Part shown: positions 33,093 through 41,551 of the stretch, piece by piece | How positions within the stretch are numbered: the stretch's first letter is position 1 | Layout: each line of letters starts with the position of its first letter | NCBI RefSeq assembly: GCF_002897035.1 | Contig: NZ_BAUX01000005.1 | Coordinates: 62,001 to 126,000 of the forward strand | Length of the DNA: 64,000 bases | Direction of reading: 5' to 3' | DNA from: Methylopila sp. Yamaguchi | GTDB lineage: Bacteria; Pseudomonadota; Alphaproteobacteria; Rhizobiales; Methylopilaceae | Notes under the pieces: generated by a model | What the model saw: only the letters and a program-made list of their open reading frames with translations | The model's database searches: none | Told to the model about the DNA's origin: nothing | Translations under genes and position numbers: made by a program

Positions 33093-34129
33093 TGCGCGCG
33101 CCCGGTTTCTGGTGGCGGGAGCCGGGCCTCGCCGCGGCGGTTCTCGCCCCGCTGGACGCGGTCTACGGCGCTGTCGCGGCGCGGCGCATGGGGCGGACGG
33201 GCGCGACCGTTCCCGCGCCCGTCGTCTGCGTCGGAAACTTCGTCGCCGGCGGCGCCGGTAAGACCCCGACCGCGATCTTCCTCGCGGAGCGCCTCGCAGC
33301 CGCCGGGGAGCGCCCCTTCCTGCTCTCACGCGGCTATGGCGGGAGCCTCCACGGCCCCGTGTTGGTCGACGGACGGACGCACCACGCCTCGGAGGTCGGC
33401 GACGAGCCTCTGCTGCTCGCCGCGGCGGCCCCGACAGTCGTCGCGCGGGACCGGCCCGCCGGGGCCCGCTTCGCCGCCGATCGCGGCGCCGGGGTGATCA
33501 TCCTGGACGACGGCCTGCAGAATTCTGCGCTCGCGAAGACCGTCACGCTCGCCGTCGTCGACGGCGCCCGCGGCGTGGGCAACAGCCGCTGCCTGCCGGC
33601 CGGCCCGCTGCGCGCGCCGCTGGCGGCGCAGTTCGCCCGCACGGACAGGGTCCTCGTCATAGGCCCCGGCGCGCCAGGGGCGGCGCTGGCTGTCGAGGCT
33701 CGCCGCTACGGCCTCTCCGTCCACCACGGCGCTTTGGTCCCCGACCCGCAGGACGCCGAACGTCTCCGCGGACGGCGGGTGATCGCGGTCGCGGGGCTCG
33801 GCCGGCCGGAGAAGTTGCGCGATACGCTCGAGGCGATCGGCGCGCGCGTGGAACGCCTCGTGTCGCTCGGCGACCACGCCCTTCCCACCGCGACGCAGGC
33901 GCGCGCCATAGCGGACGCGGCCCGCGCCGCCGACGCGCTGGTCCTCACCACGGAGAAGGACTTCGTGAAATGGCGTGAGCGTCGGCCGGAGCTGGCGGAG
34001 ATCGCGGTCGCCCTGCCGGTCCGGCTGGTCGTCGAGGACGAGGAACGCCTGCTTGCAGGTCTTCGCGCCGCGATCGCAGGGGGGCGCGGAAGCGGCGCAG
34101 CGGTTTCTACGGAACGTTCGGGGTCGTAA
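33092..34129 (+). CDS. lpxK: Tetraacyldisaccharide 4'-kinase LpxK
   Basis: 345-aa ATP-dependent kinase phosphorylating the 4' position of the lipid A disaccharide, membrane-associated. N-terminal MRAPGFWWREPGLAAAVLAPLDAVYGAVAARRM, P-loop VGNFVAGGAGKTPTAIFLAERL, and DEPLLLA, DDGLQN motifs are as in the family. The ATG shares one base with the waaA stop. End of the lipid A transcript; the following 120 bp contain no gene and the next gene is convergent. Confidence 0.95.
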   Translation: MRAPGFWWREPGLAAAVLAPLDAVYGAVAARRMGRTGATVPAPVVCVGNFVAGGAGKTPTAIFLAERLAAAGERPFLLSRGYGGSLHGPVLVDGRTHHASEVGDEPLLLAAAAPTVVARDRPAGARFAADRGAGVIILDDGLQNSALAKTVTLAVVDGARGVGNSRCLPAGPLRAPLAAQFARTDRVLVIGPGAPGAALAVEARRYGLSVHHGALVPDPQDAERLRGRRVIAVAGLGRPEKLRDTLEAIGARVERLVSLGDHALPTATQARAIADAARAADALVLTTEKDFVKWRERRPELAEIAVALPVRLVVEDEERLLAGLRAAIAGGRGSGAAVSTERSGS

Positions 34130-34253
34130 GAGACGGAAGGAAACCCGCGCTCATGTCCCGGACCTGATCCGAGACACGACCGCGATACTGTCGATCGCAG
34201 CGCCTGCGAAGGCGCGCGCCGTCCGACGTCCACACTTCAAACGATCAGGGGGG

Positions 34254-34466
34254 TCAGCCCTTGCCCAGCTCCCGCGCGAGCGCCTCGCCGGCGCCGGCGT
34301 AGGCCTCCTGGCGGGCGACGCTCCAGTAGCGCAGCTCGTCCAGGGCGATCTTCGCGCCCGTGACCGCGCACAGCACATAGGCGCCGGGCTTCAGCACGCG
34401 AAAATCGGCGTCGAGGTAGCGGACCTCGGCTTCGCCGGACGACGGCGGGCGTTCGTAGCGGTTCAT
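34254..34466 (-). CDS. DUF2093 domain protein
   Basis: 70-aa protein, MNRYERPPSSGEAEVRYLDAD then FRVLKPGAYVLCAVTGAKIALDELRYWSVARQEAYAG. This is the DUF2093 signature (a zinc-ribbon-less small protein ending in a Y-W-S-V-x-R-Q-E motif) regularly found convergent with lpxK in Rhizobiales. Soluble; one Cys. Function unknown. Confidence 0.88.
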   Translation of the reverse strand: MNRYERPPSSGEAEVRYLDADFRVLKPGAYVLCAVTGAKIALDELRYWSVARQEAYAGAGEALARELGKG

Positions 34467-34538
34467 CGGAATCCCCGGCTCAGGGTGCAGCCGGGGATAT
34501 AGGCGAGGCGGAGCCGCCGGGCAATTGGCGGCGAAGCC

Positions 34539-35189
34539 TCAGCCGCGCATCAAGGCGTCGATGTCGTCCTGGGCGATCGCGACATTGGCGTCCTGCGGCC
34601 CATGGAGCAGCAGTTCGCGGGCGCGCCTTTCGCGGTCGGTCTCGGGCCCGGCCTGATCGTCGCCCTCGGTCTTCACCGCGGCGGCGAAGCGGCCGACGCG
34701 CTGCTCGATGTTCTCCAGCGTCTCGATCACGCGGGCGATGCGCTGGCCGGTGAGGTCCTGGAACGAGCAGGCCTCGAAGATCTCCATGACCTTCTCGTTC
34801 ACGATCGCCTTGAAGGTCGCCTCGTCCTCGCCTTCGGCGCTCATCATCGCCTCGGCGCATTCCATGATCGTGTTGGTCGCCTGCTCGGTCGCGGTCACGA
34901 TCGCGCCGAGATGCTCCCCCGCGGTCGCGATCCTGCCCGACTTGAGCTCGCCGGCCCGCAGGGCCGCGATCTCGTCGCGCATGCGGGTGATGTAGTCCGC
35001 GATGTCGCGTAATTCGCGGTAGATCGAACGATCGATCGAGGCGAAGAACGCCTGCATCGAATCGGCGGTGATCTCGGCGAGAGACACCACGTCGCTGAAA
35101 GAGGCCTCGCTGGCGCTCTTGGCGTCGACGTAGGCTCTCACACGGTCGAAAGGTTCGGTCAGAGCGCGATCAACGCGTCTTGCGGGCAT
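34539..35189 (-). CDS. cheZ: Chemotaxis phosphatase CheZ
   Basis: 216-aa mostly helical protein predicted to dephosphorylate CheY-P. The long four-helix-bundle region is followed by the active-site block FEACSFQDLTGQRIARVIETLENIEQRV, whose Gln is the catalytic residue of CheZ; the C-terminal peptide AQDDIDALMRG matches the short amphipathic CheY-binding tail of CheZ. It lies 2 bp after cheY on the same strand. CheZ-type proteins are less widespread in Alphaproteobacteria, which often use multiple CheY proteins as a phosphate sink. Confidence 0.88.
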   Translation of the reverse strand: MPARRVDRALTEPFDRVRAYVDAKSASEASFSDVVSLAEITADSMQAFFASIDRSIYRELRDIADYITRMRDEIAALRAGELKSGRIATAGEHLGAIVTATEQATNTIMECAEAMMSAEGEDEATFKAIVNEKVMEIFEACSFQDLTGQRIARVIETLENIEQRVGRFAAAVKTEGDDQAGPETDRERRARELLLHGPQDANVAIAQDDIDALMRG

Positions 35190-35191
35190 GC

Positions 35192-35575
35192 TTATTCTCC
35201 AAACACCGCGTCAATCTTCGCCTTCAAGGTCTGGGCGTTGAACGGCTTCACGATGTAGTTGTTAACGCCGGCCTTCTTGGCCGCGATCACGTTTTCGGTC
35301 TTCGATTCCGCGGTGACCATGATGAACGGCGTCCGGTTGAGCTTATCGTCCGCGCGAACCTCGCGCAGAAGCTCGATGCCGGTCATGGGCTCCATGTTCC
35401 AGTCGGAGATCACCAGGCCGTAGCGCTTGTCGCGCATCTTGCCGAGCGCTTCCGACCCGTCGGCCGCCTCGTCCACGTCTTCGAAGCCGATCTGCTTCAG
35501 AAGATTGCGAATGATGCGGAGCATCGTCTTGTAGTCGTCGACGATGAGCACCGGCATCGTGTGGTCGATGGCCAT
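35192..35575 (-). CDS. cheY: Single-domain response regulator CheY (cheZ-linked)
   Basis: 127-aa receiver with VLIVDDYKTMLRIIRNLLKQ, Asp58 in LVISDWNMEPMTGIELL, the switch Thr in FIMVTAESKTENVIAAKKAG and Lys in NNYIVKPFNAQTLKAKID; the sequence around W-N-M-E-P-M-T-G resembles motor-binding CheY of enterics more than the operon copy does. Followed 2 bp later by cheZ, so probably the phosphorylatable partner of CheZ. Transcribed from its own promoter region (35576-35819), shared with divergent phaJ. Confidence 0.94.
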   Translation of the reverse strand: MAIDHTMPVLIVDDYKTMLRIIRNLLKQIGFEDVDEAADGSEALGKMRDKRYGLVISDWNMEPMTGIELLREVRADDKLNRTPFIMVTAESKTENVIAAKKAGVNNYIVKPFNAQTLKAKIDAVFGE

Positions 35576-35819
35576 CCGAAAAATCCTTTTTCCAGAGGGG
35601 CGTCGTCCTGAGCCCCTTAAGCGACGTCCGCGGTCGGCGCGGCCAATCGCGCCTGAGAGACCGATGGTGGGGCACGCTGGTTGATTTTCGGTTTAGCTGC
35701 GCCGCGATGATTGCAGCCGTTCCGTCATCCGAAAGGCGCGTTGCACCGCAGCGAGGCGAGCCGCACAGTGCCGGCCGCTCGGGGTCCCGGGCCTTATTTC
35801 AACGAGCGACCGTGACGCC
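35576..35819. other. 244-bp divergent region, cheY/phaJ
   Basis: Gene-free region that must hold the promoters of cheY-cheZ and phaJ. A single TTAA occurs near 35613. No specific site recognised. Confidence 0.3.
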
Positions 35820-36305
35820 ATGACCGCCGTGCTGCAGCCCAGGGACGCTTCGCCCGCCGAGCCGGTCGCCCAGATCGCGTTCGAGGATCTCGTGATCGGC
35901 CAGACCGCCGAGATCCGCCACGAGGTCTCGGAGGACGGCGTCAAGACCTTCGCGGCGCTGACCGGCGACACCAACCCGATCCATCTGTCGGAAGCCTACG
36001 CCGCCAACACCCGCTTCGGGGGCCGCATCGCCCACGGGCTTTACACCGCGAGCCTGATTTCGGCGGTGCTCGGCACCCGCCTTCCCGGGCCCGGCGCGGT
36101 CTATCTCTCGCAGACCATCAAGTTCCGCGCGCCCGTGCGCATCGGCGACGAGGTGGTCGCGCAGGTCGAGATCACCGCGCTCGATCCCGGCCGCCAGCGG
36201 GCGACCTTCTTCTGCACCTGCTCGGTGGGCGACAAGGTGGTTCTGGACGGCGAAGCCCAGGTGATGGTGCCGAGCCGCGACGAGATCGACGCCGAACTGG
36301 CGTAA
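35820..36305 (+). CDS. phaJ: MaoC-like (R)-specific enoyl-CoA hydratase (PhaJ-like)
   Basis: 161-aa hot-dog-fold hydratase. The hydratase-2 active site is intact: FAALTGDTNPIHLSEAYAANTRFGGRIAHGLYTASLISAVLG with catalytic Asp and His. Such enzymes convert enoyl-CoA to (R)-3-hydroxyacyl-CoA, linking beta-oxidation to polyhydroxyalkanoate or supplying other pathways. Single-domain length fits PhaJ. It starts ATG at 35820. No phaC or oxidation gene is adjacent, so PHA supply is inference; it could also serve the ethylmalonyl-CoA pathway (mesaconyl-CoA hydratases are larger, so less likely). Confidence 0.85.
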   Translation: MTAVLQPRDASPAEPVAQIAFEDLVIGQTAEIRHEVSEDGVKTFAALTGDTNPIHLSEAYAANTRFGGRIAHGLYTASLISAVLGTRLPGPGAVYLSQTIKFRAPVRIGDEVVAQVEITALDPGRQRATFFCTCSVGDKVVLDGEAQVMVPSRDEIDAELA

Positions 36306-36516
36306 AGCTTCCCACCTGCCCTCCTCCCGCCGGAGAGGGAACTGCGGCCTCGCGGCCTGTCCCGAGCCAAGGACTCTCGTGCAGCCGAGGCGGCCGTTCA
36401 TCGCCGCTTCGTCGTGGGCAAAATCCGTCGCAATTGAGCTTTCCGCGCCCTTTCTCCGGGCGAGGAAGCGTGATGTAACGGTCGGGCCCGAACGCACGCG
36501 AACCTGCGGTTTGTCG

Positions 36517-37539
36517 ATGTCCCTGACCGAACTCGACCCTTACAAGCTGTCCTCGCCGCGGGTGTTCCTGCTGCGCATGGTGATCTTTCTCGCGCTGGTC
36601 GGCTTCGTCGGCCTGATCCTGCACGAACAGATCGCCCGCGCCTTCCTCGCCAACGCGGGCCTCAACGCGCTGATCTTCGCGGTGCTGGTGATCGGCATCC
36701 TGCTCGCCTTCCGGCAGGTGGTGCGGCTGTTCCCCGAGGTGCGCTGGGTTAACGCCTTCCGCATGTCGGATCCGGGCCTCGCGCTGCGCGAGCAGCCGAA
36801 GCTGCTGGCCCCGATGGCCTCGCTGCTGGGCGACCGCTTCGGCCATGCCCCGATCGGGACGACGCTGATGCGCTCGATCCTCGATTCGATCGGCACGCGG
36901 CTCGACGAGGCGCGCGAAATCGGCCGCTACCTCACCGGCCTGCTGGTGTTCCTCGGCCTGCTCGGCACCTTCTGGGGCCTGCTCGAAACCGTCGGCTCGA
37001 TCTCCGGCGTAATCTCCTCGCTCGGGGGCGGCGGCACGCAGGACACCACGGTGCTGTTCGAGGAGCTGAAGAACGGACTTGCCGGGCCGCTCGCCGGCAT
37101 GGGCACCTCCTTCTCCGCCTCGCTGTTCGGCCTCGCCGGCTCGCTGGTGCTCGGCTTCCTCGACCTGCAGGCCGGCCAGGCGCAGAACCGCTTTCACAAC
37201 GAGCTCGAGGATTGGTTGGCGGCCGCGGTCGCCGCGAACGACGCCGGCGCCTCCGACGCGCCAGTCGTGACCAACGCCGGCGTCGCCCCTCAGGCGCTCG
37301 CCTCCCCGGACGTGGCCGCGGCGCTGGAGCGGCTGGGCAAGACGATCTCCGAACAGAGCTCCGGCAAGGCTGCGGCCCAGGCGACCGCCCATCTCGCGGA
37401 GGGCATCCAGGGTCTCGTCAAGCACATGCGCTCGGAGCAGCAGTTGATCCGCGACTGGGTGGAGGCGCAGGCGCGCCAGCAGGAGGCCATCCGCGGCCTG
37501 CTGGAGAAGCTCGCGAACGAGAACGAGCGGGCGTCGTGA
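36517..37539 (+). CDS. MotA/TolQ/ExbB-type proton channel protein, non-flagellar
   Basis: 340-aa inner-membrane protein. Three to four helices: two near the N-terminus (VFLLRMVIFLALVGFVGLIL; LNALIFAVLVIGILLAF), two in GRYLTGLLVFLGLLGTFWGLLETV and GPLAGMGTSFSASLFGLAGSLVLGFLDLQAG, which carries the MotA/ExbB signature (G-x-G-x-S-x-x-A/S). C-terminal ~110 residues form a coiled-coil tail. Paired, 1 bp apart, with an OmpA-domain protein, so this is a stator-like, ion-driven envelope complex. Not next to motor genes; common as a housekeeping pair in Rhizobiales. Specific role unknown. Confidence 0.85.
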   Translation: MSLTELDPYKLSSPRVFLLRMVIFLALVGFVGLILHEQIARAFLANAGLNALIFAVLVIGILLAFRQVVRLFPEVRWVNAFRMSDPGLALREQPKLLAPMASLLGDRFGHAPIGTTLMRSILDSIGTRLDEAREIGRYLTGLLVFLGLLGTFWGLLETVGSISGVISSLGGGGTQDTTVLFEELKNGLAGPLAGMGTSFSASLFGLAGSLVLGFLDLQAGQAQNRFHNELEDWLAAAVAANDAGASDAPVVTNAGVAPQALASPDVAAALERLGKTISEQSSGKAAAQATAHLAEGIQGLVKHMRSEQQLIRDWVEAQARQQEAIRGLLEKLANENERAS

Positions 37540-37540
37540 G

Positions 37541-38563
37541 ATGGCGCTGAGCTCGCGCCGGCGCTACCAGCCGGTCGACTACTGGCCGGGCTTCGTCGAC
37601 GCGCTGTCGACCCTGCTGCTCGTCATCATCTTCCTGCTGACCGTGTTCATGGTCGCGCAGTTCCTGCTCGGTCGCGAGGTTTCGGGCAAGGACACGGCGC
37701 TGCAGCGCCTCAACGCGCAGATCGCGGAGCTGACGGATCTGCTGGCGCTCGAGCGGTCGAGCGTCCGCTCCGCCAAGGACGACATCTCCTCGCTGACCGC
37801 GAGCCTGCAGGCGGTCCAGAGCGAGCGCGACCGGCTGAAGGCGGCGGCCGAGGCGGGCGCGAGCCGGGCCGACGCCGCCGGCGGCCAGGCCGCCGCGCTG
37901 CAGGGCCAGCTCGATCGCGAGCGCGACCTCTCGGCCCGCGCACAGAGCCAGATCGAGCTGCTGAACCAGCAGATCGCGGCGCTGCGCCGCCAGATGGCCG
38001 CGCTCGAGGACGCGCTGAACGCCTCCGAGACCCGCGACCGCGAGAGCCAGGCCAAGCTCGCCGATCTCGGCTCCCGGCTGAACGTGGCCCTCGCCCAGCG
38101 CGTGCAGGAGCTCAACCGCTACCGCTCCGACTTCTTCGGGCGGCTGCGCCAGATCCTCGCCGACCGGCCGGACGTGCGGGTGGTGGGCGACCGGTTCGTG
38201 TTCCAGTCCGAGGTGCTGTTCGACGTCGGCCAGGGCTTGCTCAGCGAAGCCGCGAAGCCGGAGCTCGACAAGATCGCCCAGGCGCTGGTGCAGCTGAACG
38301 GCGAAATCCCGTCCGACATCAACTGGGTCATGCGCGTCGACGGCCACACCGACATCCGCCCGACCCGCGGCGCCTTCCCCTCGAACTGGGCGCTCTCCGC
38401 GGCCCGCGCCATCGCCGTCGTGGAGTACCTCGTTTCGAAGGGCGTCCCGCCCCAGCGCCTGCTCGCCGCCGGCTTCGGCGAGTTCCAGCCGCTGGACACG
38501 GCCCAGACCGAAGACGCCTACCGCCGCAACCGCCGGATCGAACTCAAGCTGACGGAGCGGTGA
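37541..38563 (+). CDS. OmpA/MotB-like peptidoglycan-binding protein, partner of the MotA-like protein
   Basis: 340-aa protein with one N-terminal helix preceded by the short plug-like YQPVDYWPGFVDALSTLLLVIIFLLTVFMVAQFLL, where an Asp (FVDALS) could be the proton-carrying residue as in MotB/TolR. Residues ~50-180 are a long coiled coil (LNAQIAELTDLLALE, RLKAAAEAGA), and residues ~195-340 an OmpA domain (FQSEVLFDVGQGLLSEAAKPELDKI; VDGHTDIRPTRGAFPSNWALSAARAIAVVEYLVSKGV; NRRIELKLTER) that grips murein. With the preceding gene it forms a stator-like complex of unknown load. Confidence 0.88.
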   Translation: MALSSRRRYQPVDYWPGFVDALSTLLLVIIFLLTVFMVAQFLLGREVSGKDTALQRLNAQIAELTDLLALERSSVRSAKDDISSLTASLQAVQSERDRLKAAAEAGASRADAAGGQAAALQGQLDRERDLSARAQSQIELLNQQIAALRRQMAALEDALNASETRDRESQAKLADLGSRLNVALAQRVQELNRYRSDFFGRLRQILADRPDVRVVGDRFVFQSEVLFDVGQGLLSEAAKPELDKIAQALVQLNGEIPSDINWVMRVDGHTDIRPTRGAFPSNWALSAARAIAVVEYLVSKGVPPQRLLAAGFGEFQPLDTAQTEDAYRRNRRIELKLTER

Positions 38564-38614
38564 GGGCCTGAGGGCGTAGCCTTCGCCGGGCGCGGAATCT
38601 CTGGAAACACTGCG

Positions 38615-38703
38615 TCGTCCTCCGGCTTGACCGGAGGACCTACCGCCGACCGTGAGATCGACGCCTGACCTGGATGGTCTGGTCAAGCTGGACCATGACG
38701 TCA
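38615..38703. repeat. BIME-like pair of palindromic (REP-type) repeats
   Basis: Two palindromes face each other: 38617-38639 (9-bp perfect stem with CTTGA loop) and about 38674-38696 (ATGGTC...GACCAT with TCAAG). Read on the opposite strand the second resembles the first (shared GCTTGACC core and flanking CGTC), so the ~90 bp unit is two inverted copies of one palindromic element, as in bacterial interspersed mosaic elements. It fills the gap between convergent genes and may act as terminator. Confidence 0.6.
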
Positions 38704-38714
38704 CCAGCGGCCGC

Positions 38715-39137
38715 TTAGAACGTCTTCCTGAGGAAGAACCGCTCGCGGCCGCGCGGGTGGCCGGGGATCGAGCCGAAGACCTCGAAGCCGAGCTTTTCGT
38801 AGAAGCCGCGGGCCTGGAAGTCGAAGGTGTCGAGCCAGATCCCGGCGCAGCCGCGCGCGCGGGCCTCGGTCTCGGCCTGCGCCAGAACCGCCGCGCCCAG
38901 CCCCTGGCCGCGCAGGGCCTCGGGGATCACCAGCAATTCAACGTAGAGCCAGTCGAAGCTGGTGCGGCCCCAGAGGCCGCCGAGGGTCTCGGCCGTAGCC
39001 GGATCGCGCAGCAGAACCGCGAGCGGTCGGGCGCCGGAGGGGCCGACGGCCGCCTCGTTGTAGGCGATCAGCTCGCGCAGGATCACCTCGCGGTCGAACG
39101 GCGCGCCTGCGTCGGTGACGACGACGTCCGGCGTCAT
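38715..39137 (-). CDS. GNAT family acetyltransferase
   Basis: 140-aa acetyltransferase. CoA site: VIPEALRGQGLGAAVLAQAETEARARGC, followed by WLDTFDFQARGFYEKLGFEVFGSIPGHPRGRERFFLRKTF, a well-formed GNAT C-terminus. The ATG overlaps the stop of the upstream ABC transporter (ATGA), so the two are translationally coupled. The end phrase resembles a group annotated as phosphinothricin/sugar-amine-like acetyltransferases, but the acceptor is unknown. Confidence 0.88.
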   Translation of the reverse strand: MTPDVVVTDAGAPFDREVILRELIAYNEAAVGPSGARPLAVLLRDPATAETLGGLWGRTSFDWLYVELLVIPEALRGQGLGAAVLAQAETEARARGCAGIWLDTFDFQARGFYEKLGFEVFGSIPGHPRGRERFFLRKTF

Positions 39138-40972
39138 CCCGCGACGGCGCGACGGGCGTTGGCGTCCGCGTCCATCTGGCCGAACTGCAGGTCGGCGAGG
39201 CGGGCGTAGAGCCCGCGGCGGGCGACCAGCTCGGCGTGAGTCCCATCCTCCACCACGCGACCGCCGTCGAGCACGAGGATGCGGTCGGCGGCGAGCACAG
39301 TGGCGAGGCGATGGGCGATGACCAGCGTGGTGCGGTCCTTGCGGCTCGCGGCGAGCGCCTCCTGCACCAGCGTCTCGCTTTCGCTGTCGAGCGCCGAGGT
39401 CGCCTCGTCCAGCAGCAGCAGCGCGGCGTCCTTGAGGAAGGCGCGGGCGAGCGCGACCCGCTGGCGCTGGCCGCCGGAAAGCGTCACGCCACGCTCGCCG
39501 AGCGGCGTGTCGTAGCCCTGCGGCAGCGCGGCGAGAAAGCGATCCGCCCCCGCGAGCCGCGCCGCCTGCTCGACCTCGGCGTCGGTCGCGCCGGCCCGGC
39601 CGAGCCGGATGTTCTCGCGCGCCGACAGCGCGAACACGACCGGATCCTGCGGCACGAGCGCGATGCGGGCGCGGAGGTCCGCGAGGTCGGCGTCGCGCAG
39701 GTCGACGCCGTCGAGCGTGACGCGGCCGGCGAGCGGGTCGTAGAAGCGCAGCGCCAGATGGAACAGGGTGCTCTTGCCGGCGCCCGAGGGGCCGACGATC
39801 GCCAGCGTTTCGCCCGGGCGGGCGGCGAAGGAGACGCCGTCGAGCACGCCGCCGCCCTCGGCCCCGGCGCCGTAGGCGAAGCGCACGGACTCGAAGGCGA
39901 GCGCCCCGCGCGCCGGCTGCGGCAGCGCCTTGGGCGCCGCCGGGTTGGCGATGCCGGGCGGCGTCGCGAGGATCTCGCCGAGCCGCTCCGCGGATCCGGC
40001 CGCCTGAGAAATTTCGCCCCAGACGTTGGAGAGCTCTCCGATCGCGCCCGCCGCGAACACGGCGTAGAGGACGAACTGCCCGAGCGTGCCCGGCGACATC
40101 GCGCCGGAGAGCACGTCGGTCGCGCCGTACCACAGCACGCCGACCACGCTCGCGAAGATCAGAAAGATCGCGATGGCGGTCAGGATGGCCCGCGCCGTGA
40201 TGGAGGACTGGGCGGCGGCGTAGGCCTCCTCCACCGCGAAGGAGAAGCGGCCGGCGACGCGGGCCTCGGCGTTGAAGGCCTGGACGGTGCGCATGGCGCC
40301 GACCGCCTCGCCGGCGACCGCCGACGCGTCGGCCAGCGTGTCCTGCGCCGCGCGGGAACGGCGGCGGACGGAGCGGCCGAAGGCCACCAGCGGCAGCACG
40401 ATCAGGGGAATGGCGCCGAGCACCAGGGCGGAGAGCTTCGGGCTCGTCACCACCATCATCGCGGCCGCGCCGAGGAACAGGAACAGGTTGCGCAGCGCGA
40501 CGGACGCCGAGGCCCCGAAGGCCGCCTTGATCTGCGTGGTGTCGGCCGTCAGCCGCGACACGATCTCGCCCGAGCGGGCGCTGTCGTAGAACGACGGCGA
40601 CAGCTTCGTCAGATGGGCGAAGACCGCCGAGCGCAGATCCGCCACCACGCGCTCGCCGAGCGTCGTCACGAACCAGTAGCGGGAGGCGCTCGCGAGCGCG
40701 AGCACGCCGACCACGATCAGCATGGTGCCGAAGTACTGGTCGACCATGCCGGGATGGTCGTTCGAGAAACCGAAATCGATCAGCCGCCGCACCGCGACGG
40801 GAATGGCAAGCGTCGCCGCCGAGGCCGCGACCAGCGCGACGAAGGCGCCGGCGATGCGGCCCTTGTGACGGAGCGCGAAGGGGCTGAGCGCCGCGAGAGG
40901 CCTGAGGGAGCGGGACCGCGCTGCGGGCGCCGACGCCTCCCCGACGTCAGCTGAGCGAGATCGACGCGCCAT
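39134..40972 (-). CDS. ABC exporter, fused membrane and ATPase domains (ABCB type)
   Basis: 612-aa half-transporter that works as a homodimer in the inner membrane. Residues ~30-320: six-helix ABC transmembrane type 1 domain; ~365-600: ATPase with Walker A IVGPSGAGKSTLFHLAL, Q-loop ALVPQDPVVF, signature LSGGQRQRVALARAF, Walker B LLLLDEATSALDSES and H-loop VIAHRLATV. Closest in style to lipid/drug exporters such as MsbA or the MDR subfamily; substrate not predictable. Start ATG 40972, a short basic N-terminus. Coupled to a GNAT gene and divergent from rpmE. Confidence 0.9.
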   Translation of the reverse strand: MARRSRSADVGEASAPAARSRSLRPLAALSPFALRHKGRIAGAFVALVAASAATLAIPVAVRRLIDFGFSNDHPGMVDQYFGTMLIVVGVLALASASRYWFVTTLGERVVADLRSAVFAHLTKLSPSFYDSARSGEIVSRLTADTTQIKAAFGASASVALRNLFLFLGAAAMMVVTSPKLSALVLGAIPLIVLPLVAFGRSVRRRSRAAQDTLADASAVAGEAVGAMRTVQAFNAEARVAGRFSFAVEEAYAAAQSSITARAILTAIAIFLIFASVVGVLWYGATDVLSGAMSPGTLGQFVLYAVFAAGAIGELSNVWGEISQAAGSAERLGEILATPPGIANPAAPKALPQPARGALAFESVRFAYGAGAEGGGVLDGVSFAARPGETLAIVGPSGAGKSTLFHLALRFYDPLAGRVTLDGVDLRDADLADLRARIALVPQDPVVFALSARENIRLGRAGATDAEVEQAARLAGADRFLAALPQGYDTPLGERGVTLSGGQRQRVALARAFLKDAALLLLDEATSALDSESETLVQEALAASRKDRTTLVIAHRLATVLAADRILVLDGGRVVEDGTHAELVARRGLYARLADLQFGQMDADANARRAVAG

Positions 40973-41184
40973 GACGGACCTTCTTTGGGATCGTTCCAGA
41001 CGACATGGCCGAGGGTTATGCCGTTTCTTGGGGTTCGGCGCCAACCCCACCTTGGCGCGGCGCAATCGCACGGCCGCGGTTGTTCCCGGCCGCGTCTTGG
41101 GTTATAGGCTGCCGCCTTACGAGATCACCCGCTTCCGACGAGGCGCCTTTCGAGCGCGCCCGAGCAGCTGAACAGAGACGCGTC

Positions 41185-41418
41185 ATGAAGGCCGACATCC
41201 ACCCCGACTACCACGCGATCAAGGTCCTGATGACCGACGGGACCGAGTACGAGACCCGTTCGACCTACGGCAAGTCCGGCGACACGCTGCAGCTCGACAT
41301 CGACCCCCGGACCCATCCGGCGTGGACCGGCGGCTCGGCGCAGCTGACCGACCGCGGCGGCCGCCTGTCGCGCTTCAACAAGCGCTTCGCCAACTTCGGC
41401 ATCTCGAAGACCAACTGA
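41185..41418 (+). CDS. rpmE: 50S ribosomal protein L31
   Basis: 77-aa L31: [50 protein letters not shown] and the [10 protein letters not shown] end. It lacks the zinc-binding CxxC of the C+ form; this C-minus-like version is usual in Alphaproteobacteria. Located in the 50S subunit at the bridge to 30S. Monocistronic, followed by a strong terminator. Confidence 0.96.
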   Translation: MKADIHPDYHAIKVLMTDGTEYETRSTYGKSGDTLQLDIDPRTHPAWTGGSAQLTDRGGRLSRFNKRFANFGISKTN

Positions 41419-41437
41419 TTCGCCCGTTCAGGGCCCT

Positions 41438-41475
41438 AAAAAACCCCGGCCGCGCCCCGCGCGGCCGGGGTTTTT
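41438..41475 (+). terminator. Terminator of rpmE
   Basis: Perfect 11-bp GC stem (41444-41454 with 41460-41470) extended by an A6/T5 flank, with a 5-nt CCCCG loop. 20 bp after the rpmE stop; a textbook intrinsic terminator. Confidence 0.95.
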
Positions 41476-41521
41476 GTTTGCGCCGCCCCTGACGCTTGAT
41501 CGGCCGCCTCCGCGCCCCTAG

Positions 41522-41538
41522 TTTAGAAGAAATCTAAA
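41522..41538. promoter_or_regulatory. Irr-binding iron control element (ICE box) of mbfA
   Basis: TTTAGAA-GAA-ATCTAAA, one mismatch from the ICE consensus TTTAGAA-N3-TTCTAAA. It ends 13 bp before the mbfA start, where bound Irr would block transcription. mbfA is a known Irr-repressed gene in Bradyrhizobium and Agrobacterium. Confidence 0.88.
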
Positions 41539-41551
41539 CAAGGAATGCCGC

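Noticed and set aside
36517-38563. MotA-like plus OmpA-like pair as a Zorya anti-phage system
   Set aside because: No ZorC, ZorD or ZorE-type gene (helicase or nuclease) follows; the next genes are a repeat element, a GNAT and an ABC transporter. The pair is a common housekeeping one in this order as far as I know.
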